Notes under the pieces: model-generated
Databases searched by the model: none
What the model saw: only the letters and a program-made list of their open reading frames with translations
Told to the model about the DNA's origin: nothing
NCBI GenBank assembly: GCA_013399855.1
Contig: VXAY01003830.1
Location: forward strand, 1,304,734 to 1,368,733
From: Oxyruncus cristatus
Lineage: Eukaryota > Chordata > Aves > Passeriformes > Cotingidae
Reading direction: 5' to 3'
DNA: 64,000 nucleotides
In this document: positions 11,147 through 24,457 of the stretch, piece by piece
Position numbering within the stretch: the stretch's first letter is position 1
Layout: each line of letters begins with the position of its first letter
Made by a program: the position numbers and the translations under genes

Positions 11147-14100
11147 AATAAAAAGGCAAAGAAGGCATTTACATTACTATTGCATACATTGCTTTGCAGC
11201 AAAATGCAGATTTACAGAAAGTTACCAAGTTCAAAACAAACTTCTTGCTTTTATGTGAGCCAAAGACAGAGGCATTCGTGTAGGAGCTAGAAAAAATGTG
11301 TACTTAGCAATTCCAAGAGAGCTTACTAGGTACATTTTTACATCGCTCAATATTCTGCATGAATTCCACAGTTTTCAAAATCAAAAGTTTGTTTCATGTG
11401 GTGGTCTAAAGTGAGCGTGAATCCTGCAAAAATGGAAGGCTGCTTCTCTACTTAGAACTGCACATACAAATCACTCTGGATGGGAATTCAGAATATAATT
11501 TTTCACACCACTCTGAACTATGCACTGTCCTTCCAGAGCAGAGGCACAAGGCTACCTCAGTCCGTCAATGAAATCACAGATTCCACCCAAATACAACGTT
11601 GTACTCAGTTCATGAATTACAGGGGGCAGAAGTCAATGCTGGTAACCTCTGGAAAAGCCAAATACAGTTCTTGAAAAACAACCCAACCAACCAAAAAATA
11701 ATATCCTATAAATTTCTAAAAACTTTTAAAACACTTTGTTTAAAAATAATGATCCAGGAAGTATTTTGTGGTAAGAATATTTTATATATTTTTTTTTTTT
11801 TACACTTTTAACACTTACAAAAACATTCAAACACAGGAAAAAAAATTAAATAACTTTGGGAGCAGAACAAATCCTTCTGCCTACACACATACATCAATTC
11901 CAAGCTGTTGGCACAAAAAGTAATCCACATTCATAAAACCCTTACTACTATATCAAACATAAGTTAAGTAAATCATAGGCACTATTTTATCAAATCCATG
12001 TTTCCACAATTCTGCAATAAATCTCTAAACACAGAGCCCCATGATTTCCTGATATCAATAAACTGGTAATGCACAAAGGCTTTCTAGTAAACAGACAGTC
12101 TGTCTTCTCAGGAAGTCATTTGCTGTATTTTGGGGGGAGCAGCAGAGAAAAAAAATCCCTATAAAACTTAAGCTGAATTTACCCAAGCAATGAATTAGTT
12201 AAGGAAACGTACACAATTTGATGCAGCCATGGTAAAACCCCCAATATTGTCATCTAAACTGACTTTCAAAAGTTAAAAGTCAATCAAGTGTTTGATAAAA
12301 TCCACCAATTAAAATTCACCTTTCTTCAATGAAGACTGCAGCATTGCTTTGTAAAATGCTGAAATATAAAAACTGGAGCTTTAGTGAGAATATGCACATT
12401 TGATCTAGTCCTCTCTTCTGCTGAACAGTGACATCTGAACAGTGACATGAGATACTGACATCCACTGCCTGTACCAGCGGGTGGCTCAAGGCTACATTAG
12501 CGGTATTTACTGCTCTGTACTGGTGCAAGGTAATTTCTGCTGAAATCTGACTGAATTACAGTATATTTGATACCCCAACTTCAAAGTCTTAGCACAGATC
12601 TTGGTCTGAGGTGTGAAGTCACCCATCAACCCAAAGTTTGCTTGAGTAGTTAGAGCTGCATATTAAGTCTCCACTCCTTTCTATTTGGTTTCTTCCAAGT
12701 CAAGTAGTATTGCATGGCTTTTCATCCAGGAAAATGTTAATGCTGGCCTAAAATTCAAGTGCTAGAATTTCAGGATTAGTTATCCTCTTAGTGGTGGGAA
12801 GTCAAAATACAACAGCAGTCCCAAACTCAGATACTAATGGGGTTGAAGGCTACCTACCATCCAATCCAACTTGTAGTGTTTGTCAGTCATTGCACAAAGG
12901 ATATACCATTCACATTCTCAAACTTAATCAACTGTACACCCAAAATACTGAAAAAGCTTCAAATAAAAATCCCTTCCATTTAACTAGTCCCACCCAATAC
13001 TTTAGTTACAGATGTTTGTATGATGTCTTCCAAAACAGAAAACAATGTTTCAAATGCTAAATATATCAGTTGTTCTGAGCAAAATGTGTTAGAGTAAGTC
13101 AGAGCCACCAGAGGAATTTAATAGCTTGTAAACAGACATAGCAGGTTTCATACTCCGTTACCAGTAATGTAAGATACACATATGTAAGGCAAAGTACATA
13201 TTTAAACACACTTACATGGGCAATATCTTCCGTAAAAATATTTACAATTTAAAATAAACCAATTTAAGAAATGGATGAAAGTAAAAAAATAGGATACAGA
13301 AAACTCCCTCATACCATGGAACATCACCTAAATGAATATCATTTGGCATCAAGAGTCAACTCATTTCCTTAAAATTTTTATGTTACAAGTGCATAGTTGT
13401 GTTTCCTTCTCCTTAACTATCAGCATTTACAGTTGCTGCAGGCTGCAAGCATAGCAGTATGATATTTGAACAAATTAACATTCTCACTTGCTCTTTCCCT
13501 TTGTAAGGAAACCTGCTATTACAAAAGTTTTCCCCAAGTATTGAGCCTTGTGTTAAAAATGTGGCTACAGTAGCAAAGGCCATCTTTCCTGAGCCAGGAA
13601 CTTTAAGGTTAGAAAGATTGTACAGCTGATACTAAGCCCTTTTGGCAATCAAACATATAAGAGCATGTAAAGCCAATAAATCAACATAGGAAAGATGCAA
13701 TCTATACTATTGCATTTGTGTGTGTCTGCTACATTCAAACCTTTTAATGTGATAAAAGCCATGGCTACGACCCACTGTTCTGCCTAATCCTCCAGAATAA
13801 CATCCTTCAGGAAGAATCAGCAGTATGTACCACCTGCCCCAACCAGGATCTCATACAATTGTTAAAAGCAACATTTTCCTAGCACTGTAGCAATCTGCAA
13901 TCAGAACATCAGCTCTGATTAATGTAGCCTTGTTTCAATAGTACATATTCACCAATCTTTCTGCTGAAAATGATGTTTTTGACAATGCAGGTTGACAGTT
14001 ATCCTTGCTGTTTTTCAAGATGGGCAATTCTTTGGCATTTGTTCGGTTTTTGCCCAGACATTGGCCACTCTCATAAATGCTCATACTGATACATTTTTAG

Positions 14101-14356
14101 CAAGCAAGAAAAAAAACCCCAGAACTGATAGCAATTTAATGTAGAAGTGATTGTATGACCACCAAACATCTGATGTTAGATGTTATTAAAGTGCTGCTTT
14201 ATAATCTCTGCCAGTTTGTGCTAATTAGAGACAGAGAAGTTTGGAATTTTTACAAATCCCAAGAGTCACATCTGAACAGTTTGTTTAATCAAGCTGTCTT
14301 TTAGCCTGGTGAGGAAGCATCCATGAGCACTGGAACTCTGCATTAAGCTTTGCAGT
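11141..14356 (-). other. SLAIN2: Probable SLAIN2 3'UTR
   Basis: This is the AT-rich, ORF-poor stretch directly after the SLAIN2 stop codon. On the minus strand AATAAA lies at 11146-11141 and would end a 3'UTR of about 3.2 kb, which I judge typical for this gene. Between the stop and that site I saw no other canonical AATAAA, only ATTAAA-type variants (for example near 13741). Alternative AATAAA sites at 10614-10609 and 10326-10321 cannot be excluded. A 14-bp tandem duplication (unit CTGAACAGTGACAT) lies at 12421-12448. Transcript evidence would be needed to fix the end. Confidence 0.5.
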
Positions 14357-14423
14357 TCAGTAGCAGCCATCTTTCCAACTCTCATCTTTCACGTTGCCAT
14401 AGGTTTTGGGAGCGGGTAATGAT
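14357..14423 (-). CDS. SLAIN2: SLAIN2 exon 8 (C-terminus and stop)
   Basis: Minus-strand terminal coding exon. The acceptor is a T-rich tract ending ATTTTAG just right of 14423. The first base A completes the split codon AG|A (Arg) from exon 7. The peptide then reads [21 protein letters not shown] and TGA at 14359-14357. This agrees with the vertebrate SLAIN2 C-terminus, including the terminal Tyr. Exon phase and length (1 + 66 bases) fit exactly. The exon continues into the 3'UTR. Confidence 0.95.
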
Positions 14424-16055
14424 CTAAAATGAAATGAGATATTTTTCAGTTTCATATATAACTGTTGAAGTCTCCATCTACAATACGTAAGAATTAAAAC
14501 ATTTTATAAATAATTGAAATACATACTTCATTTATTTAATTCTCTGCAATACAGTTTACTTAAGATAAACTCCAAAGTATTTTCAGTTTCAGATTGTATG
14601 CGTTGTATCTTGGTAACTACCATGTCAGAAAAAAAGGCTGAATAAATAGGCAGAAAACTTACTGCTATTTTACTCTGTGAAAATGCAAACTGAATCTGCT
14701 GACACCTAAAACAGGCCACTTTTTCAGTGATGTATATAAAGACGGAAATCCTTGTTTAGAATATTACATTTTGCTTACATCAAAATCTTGACATTCACAG
14801 ATACTTCATTATTGCATTGTGTACAGATTCTGCCTTACAGAATCATAGAATTGTTTAGGTTGAAAAAGACCTTTAAGATCATCGAGTCCAACTGTTAGCC
14901 CAGCACTGCCAAGTCCACCGCTAAACCATATCCCTAAGTGCCACATACACATCTTTTAAATACCTCCAGGGATGGTGACTCCACCACTTCCCTGGGCAGC
15001 CTGTTCCAATGTCTGAGCCTTCTATTGAAGAATTTCTCCTAATATCCAATCTAAACCTCCCTGGTGCAACCTGGGGCTAAAAAAAAAAAAGTTGTGGTTT
15101 GGACAACCACACTTTACTGCTACGAACAGCTTCTTGGCAAAACAACCGCTTTTTATTACACAAAGTTCCATACTGCTGAAGCACAGGCTCAGACTGCAAA
15201 ACAGTCCATACTGTGACAGTCATTCGGCATTCCCCTGCCCAGCACTCACTGCAGAACAGAACTCTTCCACTTTGCTATTTACCACTGGTTTATCTTTTTT
15301 ACAGTACTGGAGACCAACTGTTTTTCTGTTTTAGGAGATTCTTACTATTTCTCATGGATGACTGCTTCTTTGTGTCAGCTTCTGCTTGACACCCTCAGTG
15401 AAAATTCACATTCACGGTTAATACTTGGTCTCTCTTGCAGTTGTTTTTGAAAAGACACTGACGTTTAGCAACTCCTACATCTGGGTGCTAGCACAATTAT
15501 GTTTAAGTTGAAAATTCTGTTTTGTCCTGTGGGTTAACTGCATTGATTTTTACTTTAAGTTTTGCATATGCTATGGATGTCTCCTGTCATCATGCATCTT
15601 CCTTCTGGAATTTTCTAGCTGCCCAAGGAGAGAAACTATTCTCACCATGGTACCACTGCTTGAGTTATGGAGGCAAATAGTTCTGACTTCAGAATGTGTC
15701 ACTTAGTGACACAAGTGAATTTTCACTTGCCAGCTGTATTTTGATAGCTTTTTACCACATGCAGGCAAATGCTTGCTGCCTTCCCAGCCCATACTAAGAC
15801 TTTATTTACTTAGTTCATTATCTTGTATTATTAATTTCACTTTCGCTCCTTCACCTTCACTCTCCCATTCAAGATCCTTTTCCTCAGTTTGGATTCAATA
15901 CCATTTTGGAGACACATGCAGAAACTTCACATGGAGGTCTCCATATCTGTTCAGAAGACCTTGAGATCAAAATAACAATTGCAGGAAGGAGCAGCACAAA
16001 TACACAATGTACAAAATTCATTATGAAAACTTAAGACTGCCTGTCCCAGACTCAC
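14424..16055 (-). other. SLAIN2: SLAIN2 intron 7
   Basis: This 1632-base intron is bounded by GTGAG at its 5' end (16055 leftwards) and TTTTAG at its 3' end. It contains a CR1 fragment at 14838-15078 with an A-run beside it. Nothing else was recognised. Confidence 0.85.
14838..15078 (-). mobile_element. CR1 LINE fragment in SLAIN2 intron 7
   Basis: The plus strand begins CAGAATCATAGAATTG and continues with 'ggttgaaaaagacctttaag', 'ccaccacttccctgggcagc' and 'aacctccctggtgcaacctg'. These are the antisense of the CR1 3' region, so the element is in the same orientation as SLAIN2. It is 5'-truncated at about 15078, where a run of 12 A follows on the plus strand. Confidence 0.93.
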
Positions 16056-16365
16056 CTGCGAACAGGCTGTGCAAGTTTGCTACGAGGCACTGGGATGCCC
16101 CCCGTGGAAGGGGCACTGGGTCTGGGCAAACCACTCCTCATCCCTGCCGGTCTGGTAAGAGTAGTACTGTTAATACTGCTGGCAGGGCTTGGCAAGCCTG
16201 AGCTCTGGGCTGCAAGAGGCCCTGGCGAAGAACTACTGTGCGTCAGCTGTGTGACTTCTGGAGAGGCAACTGAACCAGGTCCATGGTTACTAAATGCTTT
16301 CACTGGTTGTCGCAGAGCCAGGGGAGATGGGGCCGCAGGTGAGCGGAATTTACTTGAAGAAGGTA
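16056..16365 (-). CDS. SLAIN2: SLAIN2 exon 7
   Basis: Minus-strand coding exon of 310 bases, entering in phase 1 and leaving in phase 2. The acceptor is TTTTCCAG and the donor is CGCAG|GTGAG. It opens by completing an Ile codon (A|TA), followed by [20 protein letters not shown], and ends [16 protein letters not shown]. This is the Pro/Ser/basic tail of SLAIN2. With exon 6 it forms a Ser-Ala-Ile-Pro sequence matching the [S/T]-x-[I/L]-P EB-binding motif, and two Ser-Gly-Leu-Pro sequences lie further along, one in [10 protein letters not shown] binding is known for the protein; assigning it to these copies is inference. Confidence 0.96.
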
Positions 16366-16917
16366 CTGGAAAATAAAATACAGAAATTACTTTCAGCTTA
16401 AATTACAGTATAATTGAAATTAAAAACTGGAAATTACTTTATGTGATTATACAAACAATATGGAATGTATAATGGAATACAGCCAATCAAGCAGCAATGA
16501 GAAACAGGAATTCAGATGTCTTCTTTGTCATGTGTTTTTGATATAACTCTAATGCCCTGTTTGCTTACTACAAATATTTATTTATCCGGATTTGTAAGTA
16601 ATCCTAATAAGGCTATAACAATTATATCAATCAAATCCAAAGAAACAGAGGAGAAGGTATTGGTTAAGAAGAAATTTAACTGCTTCAGAAACACGTGAAC
16701 CTAATTTCCATCCTGAAAGAAAATGTTGCAGAATACAGTATTCTAGTGTGAGACAGTCTTTAAATGGATTCAAAGTGTATGTTCGTCTTCAAAGATGAAA
16801 TTCCAAGTGCAGAGCATCTCGATGTTTCTTTATGCTGTTCTTTTTAACCACTGATTTAGAATTCATCTAAAGATATGGTCACATCCCACATTTTCTGGCA
16901 GATGGAGAAAAAAAAGT

Positions 16918-17000
16918 TGTCATGGTTTCAGCTGGGATACAGTTAATGTTCTTCCTAGTAACTGGTATAGTGCTGTGGGTTGGATTTAAGGATGACATTA
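16918..17000 (+). mobile_element. Truncated LTR fragment, probable avian ERVL type
   Basis: It starts TGTCATGGTTTCAGC and continues with 'cttcctagtaactggtatag', a sequence I associate from memory with the 5' end of common avian ERVL-like LTRs. Only the first 80 or so bases are recognisable. No second LTR, internal retroviral coding sequence or target duplication was found nearby. The first eight bases match the end of the solo LTR at 61567-62567. Confidence 0.6.
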
Positions 17001-19061
17001 GGCAACCCCCCAACACCAAAGAGGTTAAGGTGCTAATACGAAACTTAAACCAGACAACTGTAACAATTTATAGCCTTTCACTTCTTACAAACATTACCTG
17101 AATTATCAGGATAACTAATACCTGTTTTCAAATACTTTGTATCTAAATTAGTATGCAAGGTCTTGATATCAAGTCTTTTCTGGAAAGGTTAATAAGCCAG
17201 AATATTCAACAGTCCTTTGATAATGCCAAACCTTAAGCATAATTCTTCACAAGTATGAGAAATATTTTCAAGTTATGCATAATGTATCACTAAACAGAGT
17301 ACTAAATTAAGGCATAATCTTAATAATTGTATGAAATTTCACCAGCTTTTCAATCTGATTAAGGTTGGTCAGAGTCAACATAGGACAATCAATTCAATCA
17401 TGGAGCTAAAGCAAAATCACGTTTACATGTATTAAATTTGCATGAACTATTCTTTCCTCAACTAAATAAGTGTTTTATACTGAGACCAAAGTTGCATCCT
17501 CTTTGACAGATGTTGTACATAAAGAAGCTGGTCCTTAACACAGCTTTTATTATCATTTTCAAGGCAGATCCACTAAGAACATGAGGAGTGAGAAAAGAGA
17601 GAAGTAGTGACAGGAATGTGGCATCCTTAAAGGAGTACAGAGGAAGTAGTAATTTTCAAGTTGTATTTTGAAGCCATTTCTTATAGGGGATATCTAGGAA
17701 GATTAATATGTGCCTCATTACAGATGTTAATTAGATTTGATTTCTTTCTCGATTATCCAAAAGGGCCTTTCCACTGACCAAAACCAGCACAAAGTTGGCT
17801 CATGGGAAAAGCTGACAAAAGAAGGTGTCAGAGGGGTCAAAAATACCTGACAGTCGCTAAGTAGCAAGGAGAGTAAGTAAAACACCTTGAAATAAAAACC
17901 TTGGCATCAAGCCAGAGGATGGATTAAGGAAAGCATTAACAACAGAATGACTGGACAAGACGAGCAGCAAAGTGCTCCTAGGACTAAGATAAATTACATA
18001 TTAGAAGTTTTTAAAACGTGACCTTGCCTGTAACATTGGTGCAATCACATCTGCAGAATTTCCAAGTGACTCTACAGTGTAAATATAGGGAGCTTTTATC
18101 ACTGAACTTCTTGTTACAACACTTGCTTGGAAGACAGAAACAGCCCCGTGTTAGTGGCTACCAGCAGAGCAATGTCAGTGTATAAAAGCTGAATATAGCT
18201 TTGGGCCTCTTACAGGCACAAGAGGGAGAAGGTTTTTAGGTACGGAATATAAGCAACAAAAAGCTGTAACTGAAGAAATCTTGTCACATTCCCAGGGAAA
18301 GTAAGCATCCAGTAAATTAGTCCTCTCCATTCTCTCTAGCTTTCTGCTGACCATATTCTACCCAGCTGCCAACTTGAGCTGTCAATTCATAAAACATTTC
18401 CTGTCAGCACAGCACTGCAGACATTGCTGAGAGCTGTATTCATTCTTGTACATAAAGGAATGAATTGTCTTCCAGAGAAGGCCACATGACGCAGTCTGGC
18501 AAACGGCCTAGTAATTCTGTTCTACAGATAAAGAATTTTGTCTTAGAGCAGTTTTGGATATCCATTAAACTCAGTTTGGCCTATTTGTAAGACAGGGTCA
18601 CAAAGAGTGAGGTACTGCCTCAATCAAAGACTATTTGATTTGATAATCGTGTATCCATGTGGAGTATTGAGCTGATCCATGTTTAATAAAAACATGTAGA
18701 CATGTTAAGAATTGTGCTTAATAACTTCACCAAACTCCATCTCCTTAGAAACTAATAAACTAGAACCAACTACAATTTAAACATCCGGCAACTGGAAAAA
18801 AAAAAAATAATTAAAAAAAATTCTGTCCTGGACTGTGGGCAGGGAGCACAAGATCGCCATTGTGGGAAAGTAGGATGCTGTGAAGCTACAAATTTATGTG
18901 ACTTGCACTCTAAGGCCAGCTGCTGCACACTGACTTGAAAACAGATTAAATTCTATTTCTTAATTCTAAATCACAACCACCATGATGAGATGATTCAGAC
19001 CAACATGAAAGAACAGATGAGGTAAAACTATGGGAATCAATAAATTGATCTGTCAGTACAG

Positions 19062-19510
19062 GAAAGATGTGGACCTGCTGGGAGCAGGTACAGAAGATGG
19101 ATGAGCACCTCTCCTATGAAGAAAGGCTCAGGGAAGTGGGGGTGTTCACCCTGGAGAAGAGAAGGTTCTTCTGAGGAGACCTTATTTTGGCCTTTCAGTA
19201 CTCGAAGGGGACAAGAAACATAAGGACAAATTTTTTTAGCAGGGCCTGTAAAAATAGGATAAGGGGTAATAGTTTTAAACTAAAAGAGTATAGATTTATA
19301 TATATATAAAGAAAGAAATTATTTTCTGTGAGGGTGGTGAGGCACAGGAACAGGTTGCCCAGAGAGGTGGTGGCTGCCCCATCCTTGGAAGTGTTCCAAG
19401 GCCAGACTGGATGGGGCTTTGAACAATCTGGTCTAGTTGAAGATGTTCCTGCTCACTGAAGGTGAAGGTGGTTTGTTTAGATGACCCAAAGTGGTCTACG
19501 ATTCTATGAT
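19062..19510 (+). mobile_element. CR1 LINE fragment, about 450 bp
   Basis: It is sense on the plus strand, antisense to SLAIN2. Successive blocks 'gagcacctctcctatgaaga', 'cttattttggcctttcagta', 'gataaggggtaatagtttta', 'ggtggtgaggcacaggaaca' and 'ccagactggatggggctttg' follow the CR1 3' region in order. It ends GATTCTATGAT. A short TATATATATA tract near 19298-19309 interrupts it, probably slippage after insertion. Confidence 0.95.
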
Positions 19511-19785
19511 CTGATTGATACTGGACTGCTGTATAAGCTTTAGCAAATACTGTGAGGTAAGTTAGTTATTTGAATGTATTTTGAATTCTTTTATATAAAG
19601 TGGTAAAAGAGCATCAACGTTTGTGTGTGTGAAAGGTGTCAAGCTAGGTAATGAACAGTATTTTAAGAAACTAAAATCAATTGTTGCTCAGCTGTTCACT
19701 CTTCTGAGACAAAAGTCTTGTTTCATTACTGCTAAACAATTCTATACTCATGAGGATCTCACATAAAAAAAAATCAATACATCAA

Positions 19786-19838
19786 GGACTATAAAATAGC
19801 AAATAACTGAAAAGGACATAAAGCAAATAACTGAAAGG
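19786..19838. repeat. Short direct duplication in intron 6
   Basis: The unit AGCAAATAACTGAAA occurs twice, with its starts under 30 bases apart, in an A-rich context. This looks like a small local duplication. Confidence 0.7.
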
Positions 19839-22800
19839 GTCCTCATTTGCAGTAAGGAATGACAGCAGCTATTAACTGGAATACCTTACTGGCAGTGCAG
19901 CATGCTCTGTTCCTCACTCTCTAAGGCTAATAAATTTTTAGAAATAGTTAATTTTCTGTACATTCCCACAGCTTCAGACTAGACCTAATGAGCATTCCAG
20001 ACCTCCAGAAGAAGGCATGGCCAGCCAGAAAGAAAGGAAGAAGGCTTTGCAGAGGAATCGAAACGGTGGTCTTATGCCAAAGGAGGACACGGTGGGAACT
20101 TTTCTCTATTTGGTATGAAGTATTAGGAAAACTGTAAAGGCTTCCTATTAATCCATATGAATCTGTAGCACAGTCGTGCTTCGCTAAAACTTTCTGCATG
20201 GAATGAAGGTGACTCAAAGAAGTCAGCATTGTTGCACCACCGAGAGGAACACGTACGTTCTGTCAGTCACCCTCATGTCTGCACAAATGACTCTTACAGT
20301 GCTTGAAGGATTCTAGGATCCACAGAGCTTATGAATTAGTCTCAAGTGAAATATGATCCTTAAAATGAGATCTTCTAAACCGTAATAGACAACAGACCAT
20401 GCTTAAAATCAAAATCATTACCTTAGTTTCTCTTAATTGTGAAGCTGAGGCAGTGTCACATGAAAGGCTGCCAGAGTTGATTAAAAATCAGATAAAATTT
20501 GTCTAACTGGATTAGAGACTCAATATATATTCCATTTTCTTTAAAAAAAAGCCAAGTTCAGCCATTAGGAAACTGGAATGTTATATAAAAGAGTCTCTAA
20601 TTCCTTGAGGAAAAAAAAAAATCTAATTACTGTACCTTGGGGTTAACCTTCCAGAGGAAAAGAGAATGCAGAAAGCACACACAAAACAAGTTGATAGTCT
20701 ATATGCTCATCTTTTCAAGGATAAACTCGTTAGGTTTTGGTTTTAGCACAAAGGATTGTATGTATATTTTTACCACTTTTGCTTTAAAAACTGTATTTTG
20801 CAATTAAAGAAATTCCTATCCAAATACAGCTGTAATGAATATGGATTTAGGAGTGAACTTTTCTCATACGGATTTCCTGATTAATGCCAGAAAGTCATCA
20901 ATCCTTGGATTTTTATCTCAAAATACAGTCTCCTATATAATGCAGAGTTTATTTTTAATATTTAGACCAAAAAGTTAACTTTTGTACAGCAAGGACCACT
21001 TGGTTAATCTCGACATGCAACAGCAATTTTATTAATCTAGAACATGTGAGATTTAATGCAAGCGAACAATTATCTGAGATTTGCTGGAGCTTGATAAGAG
21101 GTTGTAAGTTAATTACCTCCTTTTGCAGATGGAGTTTGAAGAAACTGTTTGGTTTTGAAGGCAGCACGAGGCAAATTTTTCTGCCTTTGCAGAGCTGTTG
21201 AAAGACAAGAAGTGTTATATTTGTCTAAGAAGATAAGGAAACTAAATTTACTGGAAGTTTCAGAATTGCATCCACTTGTGAAGCATCAAGGAACAGAGTG
21301 AGTAAAACACTCAGAAAGCTGTTATGACTCTGGAAGTGATGGGGTTTTGTGAATGGTGCTTGCTCTTAATGGCAAAGAATTACACAGGAGCGTGTCAGAA
21401 ATTCTGCAGTGCAAAATGCGCAGATTCAGTAAGAGTAAAGCTTCTTGCAGGGCAAAAAGCCCAGAAATGCAAAAAAAAAAAAAATTAATACACCAAAGGG
21501 AGAACAAGCCACCTAGCAAACATGCTACAGCAATATGAGTGCAAGATTAGATACAAAGATGAAAATTAAACTGTCATATTTGACCTAGCAAGACTAAACT
21601 TTTCATTTTAATAGTGTTCTCAGAAAATATTTTAACACTATACAAAAGCATAAATCTTTGTCTAATGTGATCACCATATAAACAAACTGTCTTTTCCAGT
21701 TATGGAGACATAAGCCAGATGTCTTTCTTCCCCTCTTCAAAAGTGTATGCGAGAGGACTCAAACTTAAAATGAAGATTTAACACTCAGAATTAACAGCTG
21801 CCAGCATGTACACAGCATGACGGAAACTATTTTTTATTGCTTCTTTGCTCCTGTGTCCTGCCTTTTCTCTAGTAACATTCAAGGGCTGGTATTGTCTTGA
21901 AATGACCTCATTACCTACCAGTTACCAAGAGAGAAGCAAACGTTCCAAGAGCTGCAGAATCTTGGCATGGAGAGAATTACCTATAGCCCAAAGGAACGCA
22001 TTGACTCAGCGTCTTTTCACCGCAGCGTATTTAAGGGGGGAAGGAGGAAAGTAGTCAATGAAATAAAGCTTTGCCTTCACATAGTCTTTGCAAAATGATA
22101 ACATGGGAATAAACAACTCTGCTCACCTCAATGTATGGAGTTTTATACCAGCATAAAACTGCACTAACAAGGCTTATTTCCATAGTGAGAAGGAAGAAAG
22201 ATGGGGTAACAGCTGTACATAAAGATCCTGACCCTGAGTAAGGGAGCTCAATAATCCTATCACCAATCAGTGAATATTACTATAAAGAAGGTAGGGGAAG
22301 AACAATTAGAATCCCAATAACATTGGTTAATCCTTTTCTAAATTCAATAGCATATAATAATTGCCATCACCCTTCAGTTAGTGCAAACTTCACAGTATTT
22401 TAAGAACTATAAAAGGAGTTCATCATGTGTTTCAACGTGATGCTGACGATATGACTAGGGGGTCTATTCAGTCTTAATAACTAACTAAAACAATCATTTT
22501 CAACAAACAGCAAAAAGGAATTAAAGTGTTCATAAACACAGTAAAATGCTGCCTGTGCATATTAAGAATAAACACCTCATTCCTTCTACCAACTAGAATT
22601 TAATGCAAAATAGCATGTGGCAATATGCAATTCTTATTCAACTTCTGGCACAAGGTCTTCCAAGAAAATTTTTTTAAGGCATACCAATCAACAGTCAATA
22701 AATCACAGTAAGATCTTTAAAAATGAGCACAATTCCTAGAAATGTACTGAGACAGACCAGTGGCCAGAGTGTTTCAGTCCTCAAGTATTCCACATTACCA

Positions 22801-24435
22801 TTTTTTACTGAATCAGTGTTTTTGTTTTACCACACAAAATGAAGAACAGCTTCTTTCTTCATATTTTGAATTTGTTTTGCCCTAATTCACTCAGATTTAA
22901 ATATGCTACTGCACATGGCACTTTCTTCCCCCATCATTACTCCAACTTCTTGGAAGTCAGAGCTGTGGGATGATATGGAAAGAATTTTAAATACATATAT
23001 ATCAAATTCCTTCCTTTCCAATGGGGGCTCCATGAAACAGACAGTCAATAGCTAAACATTTCTGTGCGCTGAACCACAGCGCAAAAAACTTGAGCAGTAC
23101 ATTTTGAGCAATGCTGAGGAAACATGCAGTCTGAGATAAGCACAGAGTGCATACTTATCCACAGCATTTGCTGCTCTTGAAGTGCTCTGTATGCTGTGAC
23201 ATTACCTATCACAAATGGTGCACACTGAATACATGTGGTTACTTTTACTTCTGATCAACTGAACTGGAATAGTTAGTTTCCTCAAAACTTACTCTTCTTG
23301 CTTTTGCTCTGAACACGCCAAGCAGTTGGATCTTGGCAAGCAGACTGTCACTTTATTGAGAGTTTGAACAATCTACAGCTCTTCAAGAAAGTACTGTATT
23401 TATATCTGCTTAAAGATTTAAAATCCATGTGCTCACAGTGCCACTCAGTACAAAAGCGTCACACAATCCACTAGAAAGGAGGCAGCTCCTACATGGAAGC
23501 CATCCTGCAAGTTCTACAGCTTTGCACAATTTATGTTGTGCAGGACTCAAGTACAGAGACTTCCCATCACTAACACTTCAGACAATTCCTACTCCTCAGG
23601 GAGCACAACACAAATATTACCGTATCTTCCAGGGTTTTAATGTGAAATATTTACTAACTTTCATATAAAAAAGTACTTTCTGCATAATGGCATGGAGAAT
23701 CAGATGTAAATGAAGATTCTAATTGTTGTAACTGTTATTTCATTCGCTCAATCTCTTTTCAAGAACAATTTGGCTTGTTCACTGCATTGCACCTAAAACT
23801 TTAAATGTCAAATGGTTTCTCATGTTTTACAGTTGTACTTCTAAACATATTATACATGTCTTCCCTCTCCTCTGTAAGCAAGTGTGTACAATTTGCCTAT
23901 GTAACCGTAAGATGAATTATCTTTTCAGAAACTTACTGGATTCCTAGCTCATGTTTCAATGCCAGCAACCATAGCAAGTTCAGTATTGCAGCCACAGCAC
24001 ATGTGCAAGTAAATTATGAACCGCAAATCCTTGACAAGGAGAAAAGTAGTGACTTCGGGTGGCAAGCCAGCATCCTTGCAAAGGTAAGCTCATGCAAAAC
24101 TAGCAGGTGTATGAGGAAGCTTGAAATCCCAAGACGCAGAAATCATTGCCAAGGGAAAACAAAAATTTGCTGCAATTTAACAGTGCTTTGTGCAAAGTGA
24201 CAAAATACAAAAGAAATAAAACAAAAAGTATACAATAAAAAGGACACAATTCTGGAAATTTTTATACAATGTACATTTTTGCAGAGAATTTTTTAATCCA
24301 GACTAAGCAAAGATACTTACTCATTGACTTCATACACAAACCGTTTTACGATTGTCAATAGCAAGACTCTGACAAACATCTGTAAGAGCAGGGAAACTGT
24401 AAAAGCTAGAAATCTGGCCTTTATTAATGATACTT

Positions 24436-24457
24436 AACTTACATTTAAATGTAAGTT
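24436..24457. repeat. Perfect 22-bp palindrome
   Basis: The half-site AACTTACATTT is followed directly by its exact reverse complement AAATGTAAGTT, with no spacer. It lies in SLAIN2 intron 6. Flanking bases do not extend the symmetry. Confidence 0.9.
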
